The notes under the pieces: model-generated
Databases searched by the model: none
What the model was told of the DNA's origin: nothing
The model's input: only the letters and a program-made list of their open reading frames with translations
Assembly: GCA_046533895.1 (NCBI GenBank)
Contig: JAWDOK010000007.1
Span: 1 to 64,000 of the forward strand
Direction of reading: 5' to 3'
Length of the DNA: 64,000 nucleotides
DNA from: Acidianus hospitalis
Lineage (GTDB): Archaea > Thermoproteota > Thermoprotei_A > Sulfolobales > Sulfolobaceae
Part shown: in pieces, positions 41,100 through 50,256 of the stretch
Numbering within the stretch: position 1 is the stretch's first letter
How the letters are laid out: the number at the start of each line of letters is the position of its first letter
Position numbers and translations under genes: made by a program

Positions 41100-41615
41100 A
41101 TGCCTATAGAAGATTTTATGGGCAGAAAGCCAAGAATATCTAAGAACGTTTTCTTACATCCTACAGCTTATATAATTGGTGACGTTGAAATAGGGGAAAT
41201 GAGTAGTGTATGGCATTATGTTGTCATAAGAGGAGATAACGATTCCATAAGTATAGGTAAAGAATCTAACATTCAAGAAAATTCAACAATACATACAGAC
41301 CCAGGATTTAAAGTTGAAATAGGAGATAAAGTTACAGTAGGACATAACGCAGTTATACATGGAGCGAAAGTTTCATCAAACGTCATCATTGGTATAGGTT
41401 CTATTTTACTTAATGGTTCAAAAGTAGGCGAATATAGCATAGTTGGAGCAGGAAGTGTAGTACCGCCAAATGCTGAAATACCTCCTTATAGTGTAGCAAT
41501 GGGAATTCCGGCTAAGGTCGTAAGAAAAATAAGAGAGGAAGAAATTAAAATGATAGAAGATAATGCGTATGAATATGTTTTACATGTAAAGAGGTTTCTG
41601 AACAATGAATCGTGA
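41100..41615 (+). CDS. Gamma-carbonic anhydrase-like hexapeptide protein
   Basis: A 171-residue left-handed beta-helix protein with repeated hexapeptides (VEIGEMSSVWHYVVIRGD, in parts VEIGEMSS and VWHYVVIRGD). The three zinc ligands typical of gamma-CA are present: His in STIHTDPG and two in VGHNAVIHG. It lacks the acidic loop of Cam, so activity is not certain. Overlaps the radical SAM gene by 11 bases. Confidence 0.88.
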   Translation: MPIEDFMGRKPRISKNVFLHPTAYIIGDVEIGEMSSVWHYVVIRGDNDSISIGKESNIQENSTIHTDPGFKVEIGDKVTVGHNAVIHGAKVSSNVIIGIGSILLNGSKVGEYSIVGAGSVVPPNAEIPPYSVAMGIPAKVVRKIREEEIKMIEDNAYEYVLHVKRFLNNES

Positions 41616-42573
41616 TATAAAAGCAATTAGATGGTTCATAAAAACGCAATTATTAAAAGATCCATTTAATCCTGGGTATGCAACTTTTAAGGTTACTTCA
41701 AGGTGCAACTTGCACTGCACTTTTTGTAATCCTGAATATTATAATGGTGAGCTAGGCGAAGGAAGTACAGAAACTATAAAGAAGATAATTGATAATTTGA
41801 GAGATTCATCAATAGTAGTACTTTCATTTGAAGGCGGAGAACCTACTATTAGAAAAGATATTCTAGAGTTGTTAGAGTATGCACATGACGGTTCATTTTA
41901 CGTAATGCTAACTACAAATGGATATAGGTTAAACGACGACGAATTCTTAACTAAGCTCGCAGATAGAATAGATTTCCTTCATTACTCAATAGATGAATAT
42001 CATTGGAACGTTAAAGCCTTAGATACATTATGCAGATTTAGACAATATGGAATAAAGGTTAATGTACAAACTGTAGTAACTAGATATAACTTGAATAAGT
42101 TGGAGGATAAAATCAAGAAGGTCAGAGAATGTAATTACAAAATCCTTGTTTTACCTGCAGTAGATTATCCAGATGCAAAGGTAAAACTTGCACCAGACCC
42201 TGAACAACTTTATAATGTCCTTTCAGAACTTAAAAAGAAATATTCTTCTACTCTTAACAATTCTTGGGGATTTATTAAAGCATTAAAAGGCGAATATCCA
42301 AAGAGGTTAGTAAGTTATGCAATAACAATTTATCCTAATGGCGATTTGCCTTATCCTGACGATATAAATGGAGAAATTGTAGGGAACTTAAGCAAGGAAA
42401 AGCTTAATGATATTCTGAAATCTCCAAGAGTTAAGGAGCTTCAGAGGAAAATGCTGGAAAATCAAGCAAAATTTGAATATCTTCATCTGCAAACAGCGTC
42501 ATTTAATAGCTTAAGAGATTTGGCAGAATATGTAAAGGATATGGTTAAATGGAGATTTACAGGGAAAGCTTAA
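41605..42573 (+). CDS. Radical SAM protein (SPASM-less)
   Basis: A 322-residue radical SAM enzyme: cluster CNLHCTFC (CX3CX2C) near residue 32, then FEGGEPTIRKDILELL and LTTNGYRL. It has no C-terminal cysteine cluster. Its substrate is unknown; related archaeal proteins are often maturases or heme/cofactor enzymes. It is translationally tied to the gamma-CA gene and overlaps convergent xerA by four bases. Confidence 0.85.
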   Translation: MNRDIKAIRWFIKTQLLKDPFNPGYATFKVTSRCNLHCTFCNPEYYNGELGEGSTETIKKIIDNLRDSSIVVLSFEGGEPTIRKDILELLEYAHDGSFYVMLTTNGYRLNDDEFLTKLADRIDFLHYSIDEYHWNVKALDTLCRFRQYGIKVNVQTVVTRYNLNKLEDKIKKVRECNYKILVLPAVDYPDAKVKLAPDPEQLYNVLSELKKKYSSTLNNSWGFIKALKGEYPKRLVSYAITIYPNGDLPYPDDINGEIVGNLSKEKLNDILKSPRVKELQRKMLENQAKFEYLHLQTASFNSLRDLAEYVKDMVKWRFTGKA

Positions 42574-43430
42574 GTAGTATTTTCTTCGAACACTTTTTTA
42601 TATGCCTGCATTAAGTCTTCTAGAACTAAGTGAGTATATATTTGTGTAGTCTTTATGTCTTTATGGCCTAGCAACCTTTGTACTGCCGGTAAAGGCAAAC
42701 CTCTCCTTATTGCAATAGTTGCAAATGTATGCCTTAATATATGTGGCCTTAGCCCCTTAATTCCAGCTCTTTCTCCTAGCCTTTTAATTAATTTATAAAG
42801 TGCTTGGTATGTCATAGGAAAGAGTCTCTCGGAACTTCCTTGTTTAGTTAAGTACTTTCTTAACAATTTTTCAGTTTCCTCAGTAAAGAATACTATCCTT
42901 TCTTCTCCATTCTTTGTTTCCTTAACTCTTATCATTCTATTCTTTAGATCTATATCTTCAACCCTAAGCGAGAGCAATTCCTTAGATCTTAATCCAGTAT
43001 CCAAGAATAAGCGTAAAATTAACTTATCTCTAAGCCTTCTTGTTGCCTCGAAAAGCCTTTTTATTTCATCTTCGTTTAAAGCCCTAATCTCTTTCCTTCT
43101 TGCTCTTGGAATTACTGGATTAACGTTTACCCCAATCCACTTTAAAAATCTTCTTACTGCAATAACATAGTTCCTTAAAGTTACGCTTCTTGCCCTTTTC
43201 ATTTCTGTTCCTTTTATTTTTCCTTCTTTAGACATCAAGTGGATTATCCATCTATTAACGTCTTCAGAAGTTACGCTTTTGGGGTCTTTCTTAATAAATT
43301 CTAGAAAGTCTTTTACTGCAGTAGAGTAAAGCTTTACTGTTCCTTCACCTGCTTCAGCTGCTTTTAATGCTATAATAAAAGCGTTTAAATAATTTCCGTC
43401 AGAAGGAGGACTACCAAGTTGTAATTTCAC
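42570..43430 (-). CDS. xerA: Tyrosine recombinase XerA
   Basis: A 286-residue site-specific recombinase that resolves chromosome dimers at dif. N-terminal SAM-like domain (residues 20-110); catalytic residues R in DTGLRSKELL, K in VKETKNGEE, H/R in HILRHTFATIAI, H in LGHKDIKTTQIYTH with the nucleophilic Tyr. Length and composition match the housekeeping archaeal XerA and not virus integrases. No dif-like site is seen beside it. Confidence 0.93.
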   Translation of the reverse strand: MKLQLGSPPSDGNYLNAFIIALKAAEAGEGTVKLYSTAVKDFLEFIKKDPKSVTSEDVNRWIIHLMSKEGKIKGTEMKRARSVTLRNYVIAVRRFLKWIGVNVNPVIPRARRKEIRALNEDEIKRLFEATRRLRDKLILRLFLDTGLRSKELLSLRVEDIDLKNRMIRVKETKNGEERIVFFTEETEKLLRKYLTKQGSSERLFPMTYQALYKLIKRLGERAGIKGLRPHILRHTFATIAIRRGLPLPAVQRLLGHKDIKTTQIYTHLVLEDLMQAYKKVFEENTT

Positions 43431-43475
43431 AATAAAAAATAATCTTAGAGGAAATAAAAGGAGGATAACTAAATA

Positions 43476-44243
43476 TTACCATATGTAATCTATTCCCACT
43501 TTATCTAGGCTTTTTAACCATTCAATGAATTTTTTCACATTTTCTCCTTGGAATATTGAACCATGTTGTGGTGCAATGATTTTTATATCAAGTCCTTTAA
43601 TTTGTTCTAGCCAGTGATCTATGGCTTTTTTGCTTACTATGTATCTTCTGTGGAAAGGTTCCATGTACTTTACATGTTCGTCAAAATTTTCTACAAATAA
43701 ATACCATTTGCCTGCCGGAAACACTGCAGCTCCTAAATCTCCAGAGAAGTAAATCTTGGATACTGGATCATAATAATGGAAATTTCCTACCGAGTGCATA
43801 AAATGTGCCGGGATAGCTTTAATCTCAGATTTTCCAAATTTTATGCTCGTTCCTTGATCTGGTATATCGATTATTTTACCTGCAGCTTCAAATCCTAAAT
43901 GAGGAAGGAATCTCTCCCAGAGCTCTGAAACATAAATTTCAGCATTAGGTGCAACGTCTAACCATAAGTTAAGTGAGCCTATAACATCAGGATCTTGATG
44001 AGAGAATAAAAGATACTTAATATTTTCTGGTTTTATAAATTCCTTAACGTTTTCATAAACTCTCTCAAAAACAAAATATCCTCCTGCATCCAATAATGCA
44101 CCTTCGTCTCCATCAACTATAAGATATTGGTTTGTCAGTATTCCTTTTTCATGCTCTGATTCATCTAATCCTAACCAAACAAATTTGTGATCTCCTTCCT
44201 CGTATAGCACGTAAGGTTTATGAACTTTTAGATTAACTGACAT
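43476..44243 (-). CDS. Flavodiiron-type metallo-beta-lactamase (ODP) protein
   Basis: A 255-residue protein with the ODP/FprA di-iron beta-lactamase fold: FSHQDPDVIGSLNLW (His, Asp ligands), AHFMHSVGNFHYYDP, YFSGDLGAAVF (bridging Asp) and IIAPQHGSIF. The flavodoxin domain of true flavodiiron proteins is missing, so it probably needs a separate electron donor. Possibly oxygen or NO detoxification. It is last in a leftward set with two small unknown genes. Confidence 0.86.
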   Translation of the reverse strand: MSVNLKVHKPYVLYEEGDHKFVWLGLDESEHEKGILTNQYLIVDGDEGALLDAGGYFVFERVYENVKEFIKPENIKYLLFSHQDPDVIGSLNLWLDVAPNAEIYVSELWERFLPHLGFEAAGKIIDIPDQGTSIKFGKSEIKAIPAHFMHSVGNFHYYDPVSKIYFSGDLGAAVFPAGKWYLFVENFDEHVKYMEPFHRRYIVSKKAIDHWLEQIKGLDIKIIAPQHGSIFQGENVKKFIEWLKSLDKVGIDYIW

Positions 44244-44250
44244 TTTTTTA

Positions 44251-44550
44251 TCACCTTTCTTGTTCCAAAACTTCTACTATTCTTGGAGATATTCCTACAT
44301 AGACATGAATCTTAAATTCTCCAGAAATATGATTAAGATCATCCTCGTTGAATGAATCTTTACCGTCTTTTAGAATGTATATGCCTTTTAGCTCACCATT
44401 AAGGAATAATAATCTAAATGTTGAAGAACCAGATTTGCTTATGTAAATTAAGGGATAATTTGCAAAATCACTTATTATTCCTTCTACATAACTAAGGACT
44501 ACCCCTTTTTTTAAGGTAACGTCTTCAGTTTTAGCTAACTTTGATTTCAT
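44251..44550 (-). CDS. Hypothetical protein (99 aa)
   Basis: A 99-residue beta-rich protein (PLIYISKSGSSTFRLLFLNG, then ELKGIYILKDG) without known motif or cysteines. It sits two bases from the SRPBCC-like gene and seven from the ODP protein, and a gene this tightly packed between two conserved genes is likely real. Confidence 0.6.
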   Translation of the reverse strand: MKSKLAKTEDVTLKKGVVLSYVEGIISDFANYPLIYISKSGSSTFRLLFLNGELKGIYILKDGKDSFNEDDLNHISGEFKIHVYVGISPRIVEVLEQER

Positions 44551-44552
44551 TA

Positions 44553-45017
44553 TTAGTTTTGATATCGATGAAATTTTAGATAGGGATAATGAGAAATTTT
44601 ACTACCTACGGTTTGTTGTTCAACTTCTGGAAGCTTTGATAATTCGCTCTTTATGCCATTAGAAATTTCTTCCAGTATCTTATGTAATCCTTTACCAGCA
44701 ATCCATTCTTTCTCTCCAGAATAACTTGCTGATAATTTTACTCCACTCTTTCCTTCTGCAGATATTATTATTTTTATCTCATTTCCTTTTTTATCTGTTA
44801 ATTTATATTCTACAATACCGCTTCCTATAAAGGAAGGTTCTACAACAAATTTTCCTTCAAACGAAAATAGTAAAAACCTTGTGAATTTTAACTTTACTAC
44901 GTTATTTTCGATACCTACTACATTAGGTAAGGCTGAAATGATATTTGAGGGATTTTTTGCCCATGCTATGATTGCATTAGACCTCTTATCTTCAATATCC
45001 ATAGTTTCAATTTTCAT
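44553..45017 (-). CDS. SRPBCC/START-like protein
   Basis: A 154-residue protein whose order of strands and C-terminal helix fits the helix-grip (SRPBCC) fold: SNAIIAWAKNPSNIISALPN, a run of strands to SGVKLSASYSG, then a long helix KGLHKILEEISNGIKSEL. Such proteins bind hydrophobic ligands or act in cofactor insertion (CoxG-like). The match is by pattern only. Confidence 0.6.
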   Translation of the reverse strand: MKIETMDIEDKRSNAIIAWAKNPSNIISALPNVVGIENNVVKLKFTRFLLFSFEGKFVVEPSFIGSGIVEYKLTDKKGNEIKIIISAEGKSGVKLSASYSGEKEWIAGKGLHKILEEISNGIKSELSKLPEVEQQTVGSKISHYPYLKFHRYQN

Positions 45018-45116
45018 TATGAAACTTTGCTCTCAATCTTCTATAAAAACTATGATTATAAAAATCTTGTAGAAGTTCAATTAACAATGTTAATCTTAGT
45101 TTTAAAACTCTAGAAT

Positions 45117-46031
45117 ATGTATAATATTATGCTTTATTTAGATGGTAAAAAGCTTGAAGAAATATTATCTGCTAAGGACGCAGTAAATGCAGTAAAAGAA
45201 GCATTCTCTTTATACTATCAAGGAAAAGTAACTCAACCGCAAAGGCAAGTTTTAACAATAAAAGGTAACTGGTGGGGAATTATGCCTTCTTATACAGATT
45301 TTTCTGTAGTAGTAAAAATTGTTAATGTTATAAATGAGAATAAAAATAGAGGCTTACCGTCAGTGCAAGGTATAGTAATTCTAATGTCTCCAGATACCGG
45401 AGAACCTTTAGCAGTAATTGACGGTACTATATTAACTGCCATAAGAACAGCTTCTGCAAGTGTATTATCTACTGAACTTTCTTACGGAAATAGAATTCCT
45501 ACTCTAGGAATTATTGGAGCAGGATTAGAAGCTTACTATCATGCAAAGATTGCTTCAGAGTACTTGTCAATATCTAGGATTCTCATAACTGCAAGGAAAT
45601 CTCATATCGAGTTAGCAAAGAAAATAGGTGCGGATGCAGTAGATTTACAAACCTTGCTTAAAGAATCTGACGTAATATTTTCAACTACATCTTCTAAAGA
45701 GCCAGTGGTATTAGGAAAATTTTTGAAAGAAGATTTTCACGTAAGTAGTATAGGTGCCCATACTCCTGATGCTAGAGAGATTGACGACGAAACTATAGCT
45801 AAAGCAAAGACTTACATTGTGGATTCTTTACAAGCAGTATCTTCAGAATCTGGAGATTATATACAACCGCAAAAGAAGGGTTTAATAAAAAATGTAATAG
45901 AAATAGGTAAAATAATAACAGAGAATATAAAAATTGAGAGACCTTCTATATTTAAGACAGTAGGGATTTCAGCGCAAGACAATTTAACTGCATATTATGC
46001 TTATAAGCTTAGCCAAACCTTTTCCAAATAA
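45117..46031 (+). CDS. Ornithine cyclodeaminase/mu-crystallin family dehydrogenase
   Basis: A 304-residue NAD(P)-binding enzyme of the OCD/archaeal alanine dehydrogenase family: TIKGNWWGIMPSYTDF, DGTILTAIRTASASVLST, Rossmann GIIGAGLEAYYHAKI and SSIGAHTPDAREI. Family members deaminate amino acids or reduce imines; the substrate cannot be fixed here. Convergent with the adenosyltransferase gene, overlapping by 23 bases. Confidence 0.85.
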   Translation: MYNIMLYLDGKKLEEILSAKDAVNAVKEAFSLYYQGKVTQPQRQVLTIKGNWWGIMPSYTDFSVVVKIVNVINENKNRGLPSVQGIVILMSPDTGEPLAVIDGTILTAIRTASASVLSTELSYGNRIPTLGIIGAGLEAYYHAKIASEYLSISRILITARKSHIELAKKIGADAVDLQTLLKESDVIFSTTSSKEPVVLGKFLKEDFHVSSIGAHTPDAREIDDETIAKAKTYIVDSLQAVSSESGDYIQPQKKGLIKNVIEIGKIITENIKIERPSIFKTVGISAQDNLTAYYAYKLSQTFSK

Positions 46032-46527
46032 CGTTAGGATTACCAGATTTTTCATTTATCCACAAAGCTAAAACAAAAAGTAACGAAGATAATCTATTAA
46101 GATATTTCACATGAACGTCTTTTGCCTTACCTTCTCTCATTATCTTTACAACACTCCTTTCTGCTCTCCTACATATTGCTCTAGATAAATGAAGAAAAGA
46201 TGAAGCCAAATGCCCTCCAGGTAAGACAAAATTTCTTAAAGGTTTTATTTCTCCTCCGAACTTGGCTATTAAATCCTCAAGTTCCTTTATATTTTCTTCG
46301 CTAAAATTTAAATTAAATCCCGCAATTTCTGAAGATATCACAAAGACATCATCTTGAATTTTGTATATTAAATCAAAAAGTTGTGGATAAAGAGAAGAAA
46401 TAATGCCCAGAGAAGCGTTCAATTCATCTAAATTTCCTAAAGCTTCTACTACATCATCGTCTTTCCAAACTTCACCTTTTGACGGAACTTTAGTCTTTCC
46501 ACCATCTCCAGATCCAGTATACCACAT
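46009..46527 (-). CDS. Cob(I)alamin adenosyltransferase, PduO type
   Basis: A 172-residue trimeric helical enzyme that makes adenosylcobalamin: YTGSGDGGKTKVPSKG (ATP loop), GNLDELNASLGI, LPGGHLASSFLHLSRAICRRAER (in parts). An ATG five codons earlier (46542) is possible; ATG 46527 is about 27 bases from a GATTTAATAC element and fits the family start. Supplies B12 for methylmalonyl-CoA mutase of carbon fixation. Confidence 0.93.
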   Translation of the reverse strand: MWYTGSGDGGKTKVPSKGEVWKDDDVVEALGNLDELNASLGIISSLYPQLFDLIYKIQDDVFVISSEIAGFNLNFSEENIKELEDLIAKFGGEIKPLRNFVLPGGHLASSFLHLSRAICRRAERSVVKIMREGKAKDVHVKYLNRLSSLLFVLALWINEKSGNPNVIWKRFG

Positions 46528-46560
46528 ATGGTTAAATATCATGAAAGAAAGTATTAAATC

Positions 46561-47238
46561 GTGCTATACGACGCTCATTGTCACTATTCCTTACTTAAGA
46601 AAAAGTATGAAGGATATTTTATAGCTGCAGTTTCCATGGACTATAATTCCTCCGTGGAAACCTTATCCTTAAATGATAAAAATATTCTAAAAGGCGTTGC
46701 AATACATCCTTGGAATGCTCATAAAGAGAAGATAGAGAGCGTTTTACCATTAATAGATAAAGCGGATTTTGTTGGAGAAATAGGTTTAGATTATAAATAT
46801 TCTGAAGCCCCAAAAGAACTTCAAATAAGATATTTTGAAGAATTCTTAAAAAAATCTCAGGATAAGACTGTTAATATTCACGCAGTGAATTCCTGGAACG
46901 ACGTGTTAAATCTTTTAATTAAACATGATATAAGAAGAGCTATAATTCATTGGTATTCTGGTCCGAAAGAATTACTTCGTGATATAGAAGGTGCAGGATA
47001 TTTCATAACTATTAATCCATCAGTTACTTTCCAAGAAAAACACAGGATTATCGCAGAGAACGCCTCACCTAACATTGTGCTAACTGAAAGTGACGGAGGA
47101 TATATGTATAAAGGAAAGTTACTTGAACCTACCGATATTCCTTCTATCATAAAGTTTCTTTCTAAAATTTGGAATGAAGATGAGAGATACGTGGAGAAGA
47201 AGATAGAGATAAATTTTAGGAAAGCCTTTAATTTATAA
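46561..47238 (+). CDS. TatD-like metal-dependent hydrolase
   Basis: A 225-residue amidohydrolase-fold protein: YDAHCHYS (metal His pair), IHPWNAHKE, VGEIGLDYKYSEAP (Glu), NIHAVNSWND, IIHWYSG and TESDGGYM. It probably acts as a DNase or hydrolase; substrate unknown. It starts with GTG, about 26 bases after GGTTAAATATC. The stop shares one base with the SDR gene. Confidence 0.85.
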   Translation: MLYDAHCHYSLLKKKYEGYFIAAVSMDYNSSVETLSLNDKNILKGVAIHPWNAHKEKIESVLPLIDKADFVGEIGLDYKYSEAPKELQIRYFEEFLKKSQDKTVNIHAVNSWNDVLNLLIKHDIRRAIIHWYSGPKELLRDIEGAGYFITINPSVTFQEKHRIIAENASPNIVLTESDGGYMYKGKLLEPTDIPSIIKFLSKIWNEDERYVEKKIEINFRKAFNL

Positions 47239-47972
47239 TGATTGCAGTCGTTACTGGAGCTTCTAAAGGAATAGGCAAAGCCACTGTAATTAAGCTAAAG
47301 GACTTAGGTTACACGGTGGTTGCAATATCAAGAAGCTTACCAGAAATAGGTGACGAAAAAATTCAAGCTGATGTTAGTAATAAAGAAGATGTTTTTAAGA
47401 CAGTGAATTATTTAATTTCCAAATATGGATTTATAGACGTCCTAGTTAACAACGCAGGTTTCGGAGTTTACGGCTCATTTCTTGAAACAGATCTAAATGA
47501 AGAAGAGTATATGATAAGAACTAATTTATTAGGCCCCATCTATTTCATGAAAGCAGTATTACCTTATATGGTTAAAGAAAGGAGAGGCTCAATAGTCAAT
47601 ATCATATCCGAGGCCGCATATGTTTCCTCTCCTAAACTTCTAGTTTATTCTGCAACTAAGGCAGCTCTAGCTCACATAACTAACGGTTTATGGGCAGAGA
47701 TGAGGAAATATGGAGTAAAGGTTTCTGGAATTTATCCGGGTCCAGTAAAAACAAATTTTACTTCTCATCCATCGTTTAAAGGAGCAAAAGACTCTTTTTC
47801 CAGGTTTGCAGTAGAACCAGAAAAAGTAGCAAACGCTGTGGTAAAAGCTATAAAAACTGGGAAGAGAGAAATTTATGTTCCATCAAAACTTGCTTTAGAT
47901 CCTTATTTTTTGAAACTTTCTTATATTATGCAATCAATAACTTATAGGTTTGCCGGTAAATATTTTAGTTAG
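47238..47972 (+). CDS. Short-chain dehydrogenase/reductase
   Basis: A 244-residue classical SDR: cofactor loop TGASKGIGKAT at residues 6-16, NNAGFGVYG, catalytic YSATKAAL with upstream Ser in IISEAAYVSS, and PGPVKTNF. NADP or NAD use and substrate are unresolved. Co-transcribed with the TatD gene. Confidence 0.9.
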   Translation: MIAVVTGASKGIGKATVIKLKDLGYTVVAISRSLPEIGDEKIQADVSNKEDVFKTVNYLISKYGFIDVLVNNAGFGVYGSFLETDLNEEEYMIRTNLLGPIYFMKAVLPYMVKERRGSIVNIISEAAYVSSPKLLVYSATKAALAHITNGLWAEMRKYGVKVSGIYPGPVKTNFTSHPSFKGAKDSFSRFAVEPEKVANAVVKAIKTGKREIYVPSKLALDPYFLKLSYIMQSITYRFAGKYFS

Positions 47973-48013
47973 AAATATTTTTTAATTAACATATATACTT
48001 TTATCTGAGAACC

Positions 48014-49048
48014 ATGAATAAGCTCGTAATAATTAGCATAGTAATAGTAGCAATAATTGTAATAGGAACTGTAGCATATTTAACTACAAGAACTTCGACT
48101 ATGATGTCAAAGAAAACCCAAGTAATAATCTATGTAGCAGATGCATATACTGAGGAAGCCTGTTGCCTTGGAAAGTGCTTCTCTTCTGCCACAGGGATAC
48201 CAGTACTTAGTCCAGAGAGTGGAGGATCTTTTCAGCTTGCTAGGGAAATTTCATCGCCCAATGCTCAAGTTACTGTATTTATGTCTGTAGCTTTAAGTGC
48301 TGTAAATGATTTAGGCAACGAGAATCCCGGCTGGGCAATAGCATTTGTCTCCGATCAAATTACAATAGCATATACTAATGCTAGTATTTCTAGTAATTCT
48401 TGTGCACAAAGAGCGTTATATTACGCTAAGGAAGCTATTAGTACGGGAAATTCTAGTGATTGGTATGAGTTCTATTATATTTTAACATCTGGTAAAGTTA
48501 AGGTAGGAATTTCTAATCCTAATACGGACCCTGCAGGTTTTAGAGCTTGGATAAATTTAGAAATTGCAGGATATTTATTTGCAAATAATACTTATTACTT
48601 TTATGATAGGATGTTAAACAATCAAGGTAATGTTACTGCAAGCAATGCTGCAGAATTAGTTCCAGAGTTAGAGTCAGGAGCAATACAATTCCTATATATT
48701 TATAGATCTGCGGCAGTAGCGAAAGGCTTAGATTATATCCAATTGCCTGCAAAGCTAAACTTGGGCTGTTATAAGTGTTCGTCATTCTATGTCATGTTTA
48801 ATTATACTCTTAACACGGGAGTAGTAAAAGGATCTCCAGTATATCTATTTATAACAATACCTAAGAATACTAATAACTATAACGAGGCAATAGATTTTGT
48901 CATCTATGTTATAGAGCATTCAAGTATATTAAAGAAATTCGATTTATGTCCTCTCCAACCGGCTATTCTTTTCAACTCTACTGCAGTACCTCCTCAGATA
49001 GCTTCATTGTTGACTGAAGGAAAGTTAATAGAAGGAGGTACTCTATGA
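48014..49048 (+). CDS. wtpA: ABC transporter substrate-binding protein (tungstate/molybdate-like)
   Basis: A 344-residue extracytoplasmic binding protein. Residues 5-26 are an uncleaved or archaeal-type signal anchor. The ModA/WtpA pattern is seen in VIIYVADAYTEEACC, SPESGGSFQLAREI, VSDQITIAYT, VKVGISNPNTDPAGFRAW (in parts). Many Asn-X-Ser/Thr sites suggest N-glycosylation by AglB. Unusual cysteines (EEACCLGKC, CYKCSS) may form disulfides. Overlaps the permease by four bases. Confidence 0.85.
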   Translation: MNKLVIISIVIVAIIVIGTVAYLTTRTSTMMSKKTQVIIYVADAYTEEACCLGKCFSSATGIPVLSPESGGSFQLAREISSPNAQVTVFMSVALSAVNDLGNENPGWAIAFVSDQITIAYTNASISSNSCAQRALYYAKEAISTGNSSDWYEFYYILTSGKVKVGISNPNTDPAGFRAWINLEIAGYLFANNTYYFYDRMLNNQGNVTASNAAELVPELESGAIQFLYIYRSAAVAKGLDYIQLPAKLNLGCYKCSSFYVMFNYTLNTGVVKGSPVYLFITIPKNTNNYNEAIDFVIYVIEHSSILKKFDLCPLQPAILFNSTAVPPQIASLLTEGKLIEGGTL

Positions 49049-49809
49049 ACTGGTTTAAGCTATTAGGAATTTTTTTATCAATTATACTCGCAGTTCCAGT
49101 TCTCTTCCTCATTTACATGGGATTTTTTGTGTTCAAAAGCCCTCAAGCTTTCTCTCAAGCATTCTACTCTGGAGTGGAATTAAGTGTCTTATCTTCAGCA
49201 TCTGCAGCTGGGATAGACTTTGCCCTCTTTACGCCTTTAGCGTATTATCTTTCTAGAGAAAAAGATTTTATAACAGATTCATTAGTTGATGTTCCTGCAT
49301 CAATACCACATCCGATAGTAGGAGTAGCATTAGTGTTTTTAGATAGTCCATATTCACCTTTCTATAAAATATTTCAGGACTTGGGAATAAACTTTTTTGA
49401 TACATACTATGGTCTAATTTCCGCACTTGTGATTGTCTCTGCTCCAATATACATAAGGAGTATGAAAAATTATTTTGACTCAATGCCTAGAGTTTACGAG
49501 GAATACGCAAGATCTTTAGGTGCAGGAATGGGAAGAGTGTATTTAATGGTAATTAAAAACTCATTAAAAGGTGCACTATCTTCTTCATTGACTAGTATGT
49601 CTAGGGCAATGAGTGAATTTGGTTCAATTGCAATAGTTGCTTATTATGTACTTTACGGACCTTTAGCAGGAACTTCTCCTGCTTCAATCTTAATTTATGA
49701 GTATTACGGATACTATGGACCACAAGTAGCCGTTACTGCATCTGCAATAATGATTGTAGTTGGAATAATATTATTAATATCTTTAAAACTTATACAATAC
49801 TTGAAGTAG
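49045..49809 (+). CDS. wtpB: ABC transporter permease (tungstate/molybdate-like)
   Basis: A 254-residue permease with six membrane segments and the EAA loop EEYARSLGAGMGRVYLMVIKN (in parts EEYARSLGAG, GRVYLMVIKN). The SMSRAMSEFGSIAIVAYY segment is typical of ModB/WtpB/CysT permeases. No ATPase follows; the free ATPase at 36795 is a candidate. Confidence 0.87.
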   Translation: MNWFKLLGIFLSIILAVPVLFLIYMGFFVFKSPQAFSQAFYSGVELSVLSSASAAGIDFALFTPLAYYLSREKDFITDSLVDVPASIPHPIVGVALVFLDSPYSPFYKIFQDLGINFFDTYYGLISALVIVSAPIYIRSMKNYFDSMPRVYEEYARSLGAGMGRVYLMVIKNSLKGALSSSLTSMSRAMSEFGSIAIVAYYVLYGPLAGTSPASILIYEYYGYYGPQVAVTASAIMIVVGIILLISLKLIQYLK

Positions 49810-49912
49810 TTTTTAATTTTATTTCGTCAATTTTTATATATTTTAAACTGAACAATGAAAATTAAATCCTAAATATTGATAGAAGATCATAGTTAGCACT
49901 TCTAACTTATAG

Positions 49913-50001
49913 TGGGCCCGGGGGGATTTGAACCCCCGACCTCCCGGTTTCTGCCCATAAGTTATCAGCCGGGCGCTCTAACCATGCTAAGCTACGGGCC
50001 C
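49913..50001 (-). tRNA. tRNA-Ile (GAT) with 14-nt intron
   Basis: On the leftward strand acceptor GGGCCCG pairs with CGGGCCC (49914-49920); discriminator A at 49913. Anticodon GAT is at 49964-49966. Stem CCCGG/CCGGG closes after removing 14 bases (49949-49962) at position 37/38. T arm GGGGG-TTCAAAT-CCCCC. CCA not encoded. Confidence 0.94.
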
Positions 50002-50143
50002 AATATCATTCTTTTACCCTTTTATTTTAAACTTATCTATGCATGTCTACTTAATATGTTCTCTTTTAAACTTCTAATAAAAGATAAATTGTTAGGGATA
50101 AGAAAGCGAAAATTATTAAAGCAGGGTAATTTAAGATTATATT

Positions 50144-50219
<76 letters not shown>

Positions 50220-50226
50220 TACAAAA

Positions 50227-50235
50227 CTTAAATAG
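50227..50235 (+). promoter_or_regulatory. TATA box of the FAH-like gene
   Basis: CTTAAATAG is centred about 26 bases before the ATG at 50257, fitting a leaderless transcript starting shortly after tRNA-Gly. Confidence 0.45.
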
Positions 50236-50256
50236 CTTCTCTTTTTTCTCTATATC

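Noticed and set aside
42570..43430. XerA as integrase of a mobile element
   Set aside because: Length and motifs match the housekeeping chromosome-dimer recombinase; no tRNA target, att repeat or element genes lie nearby.
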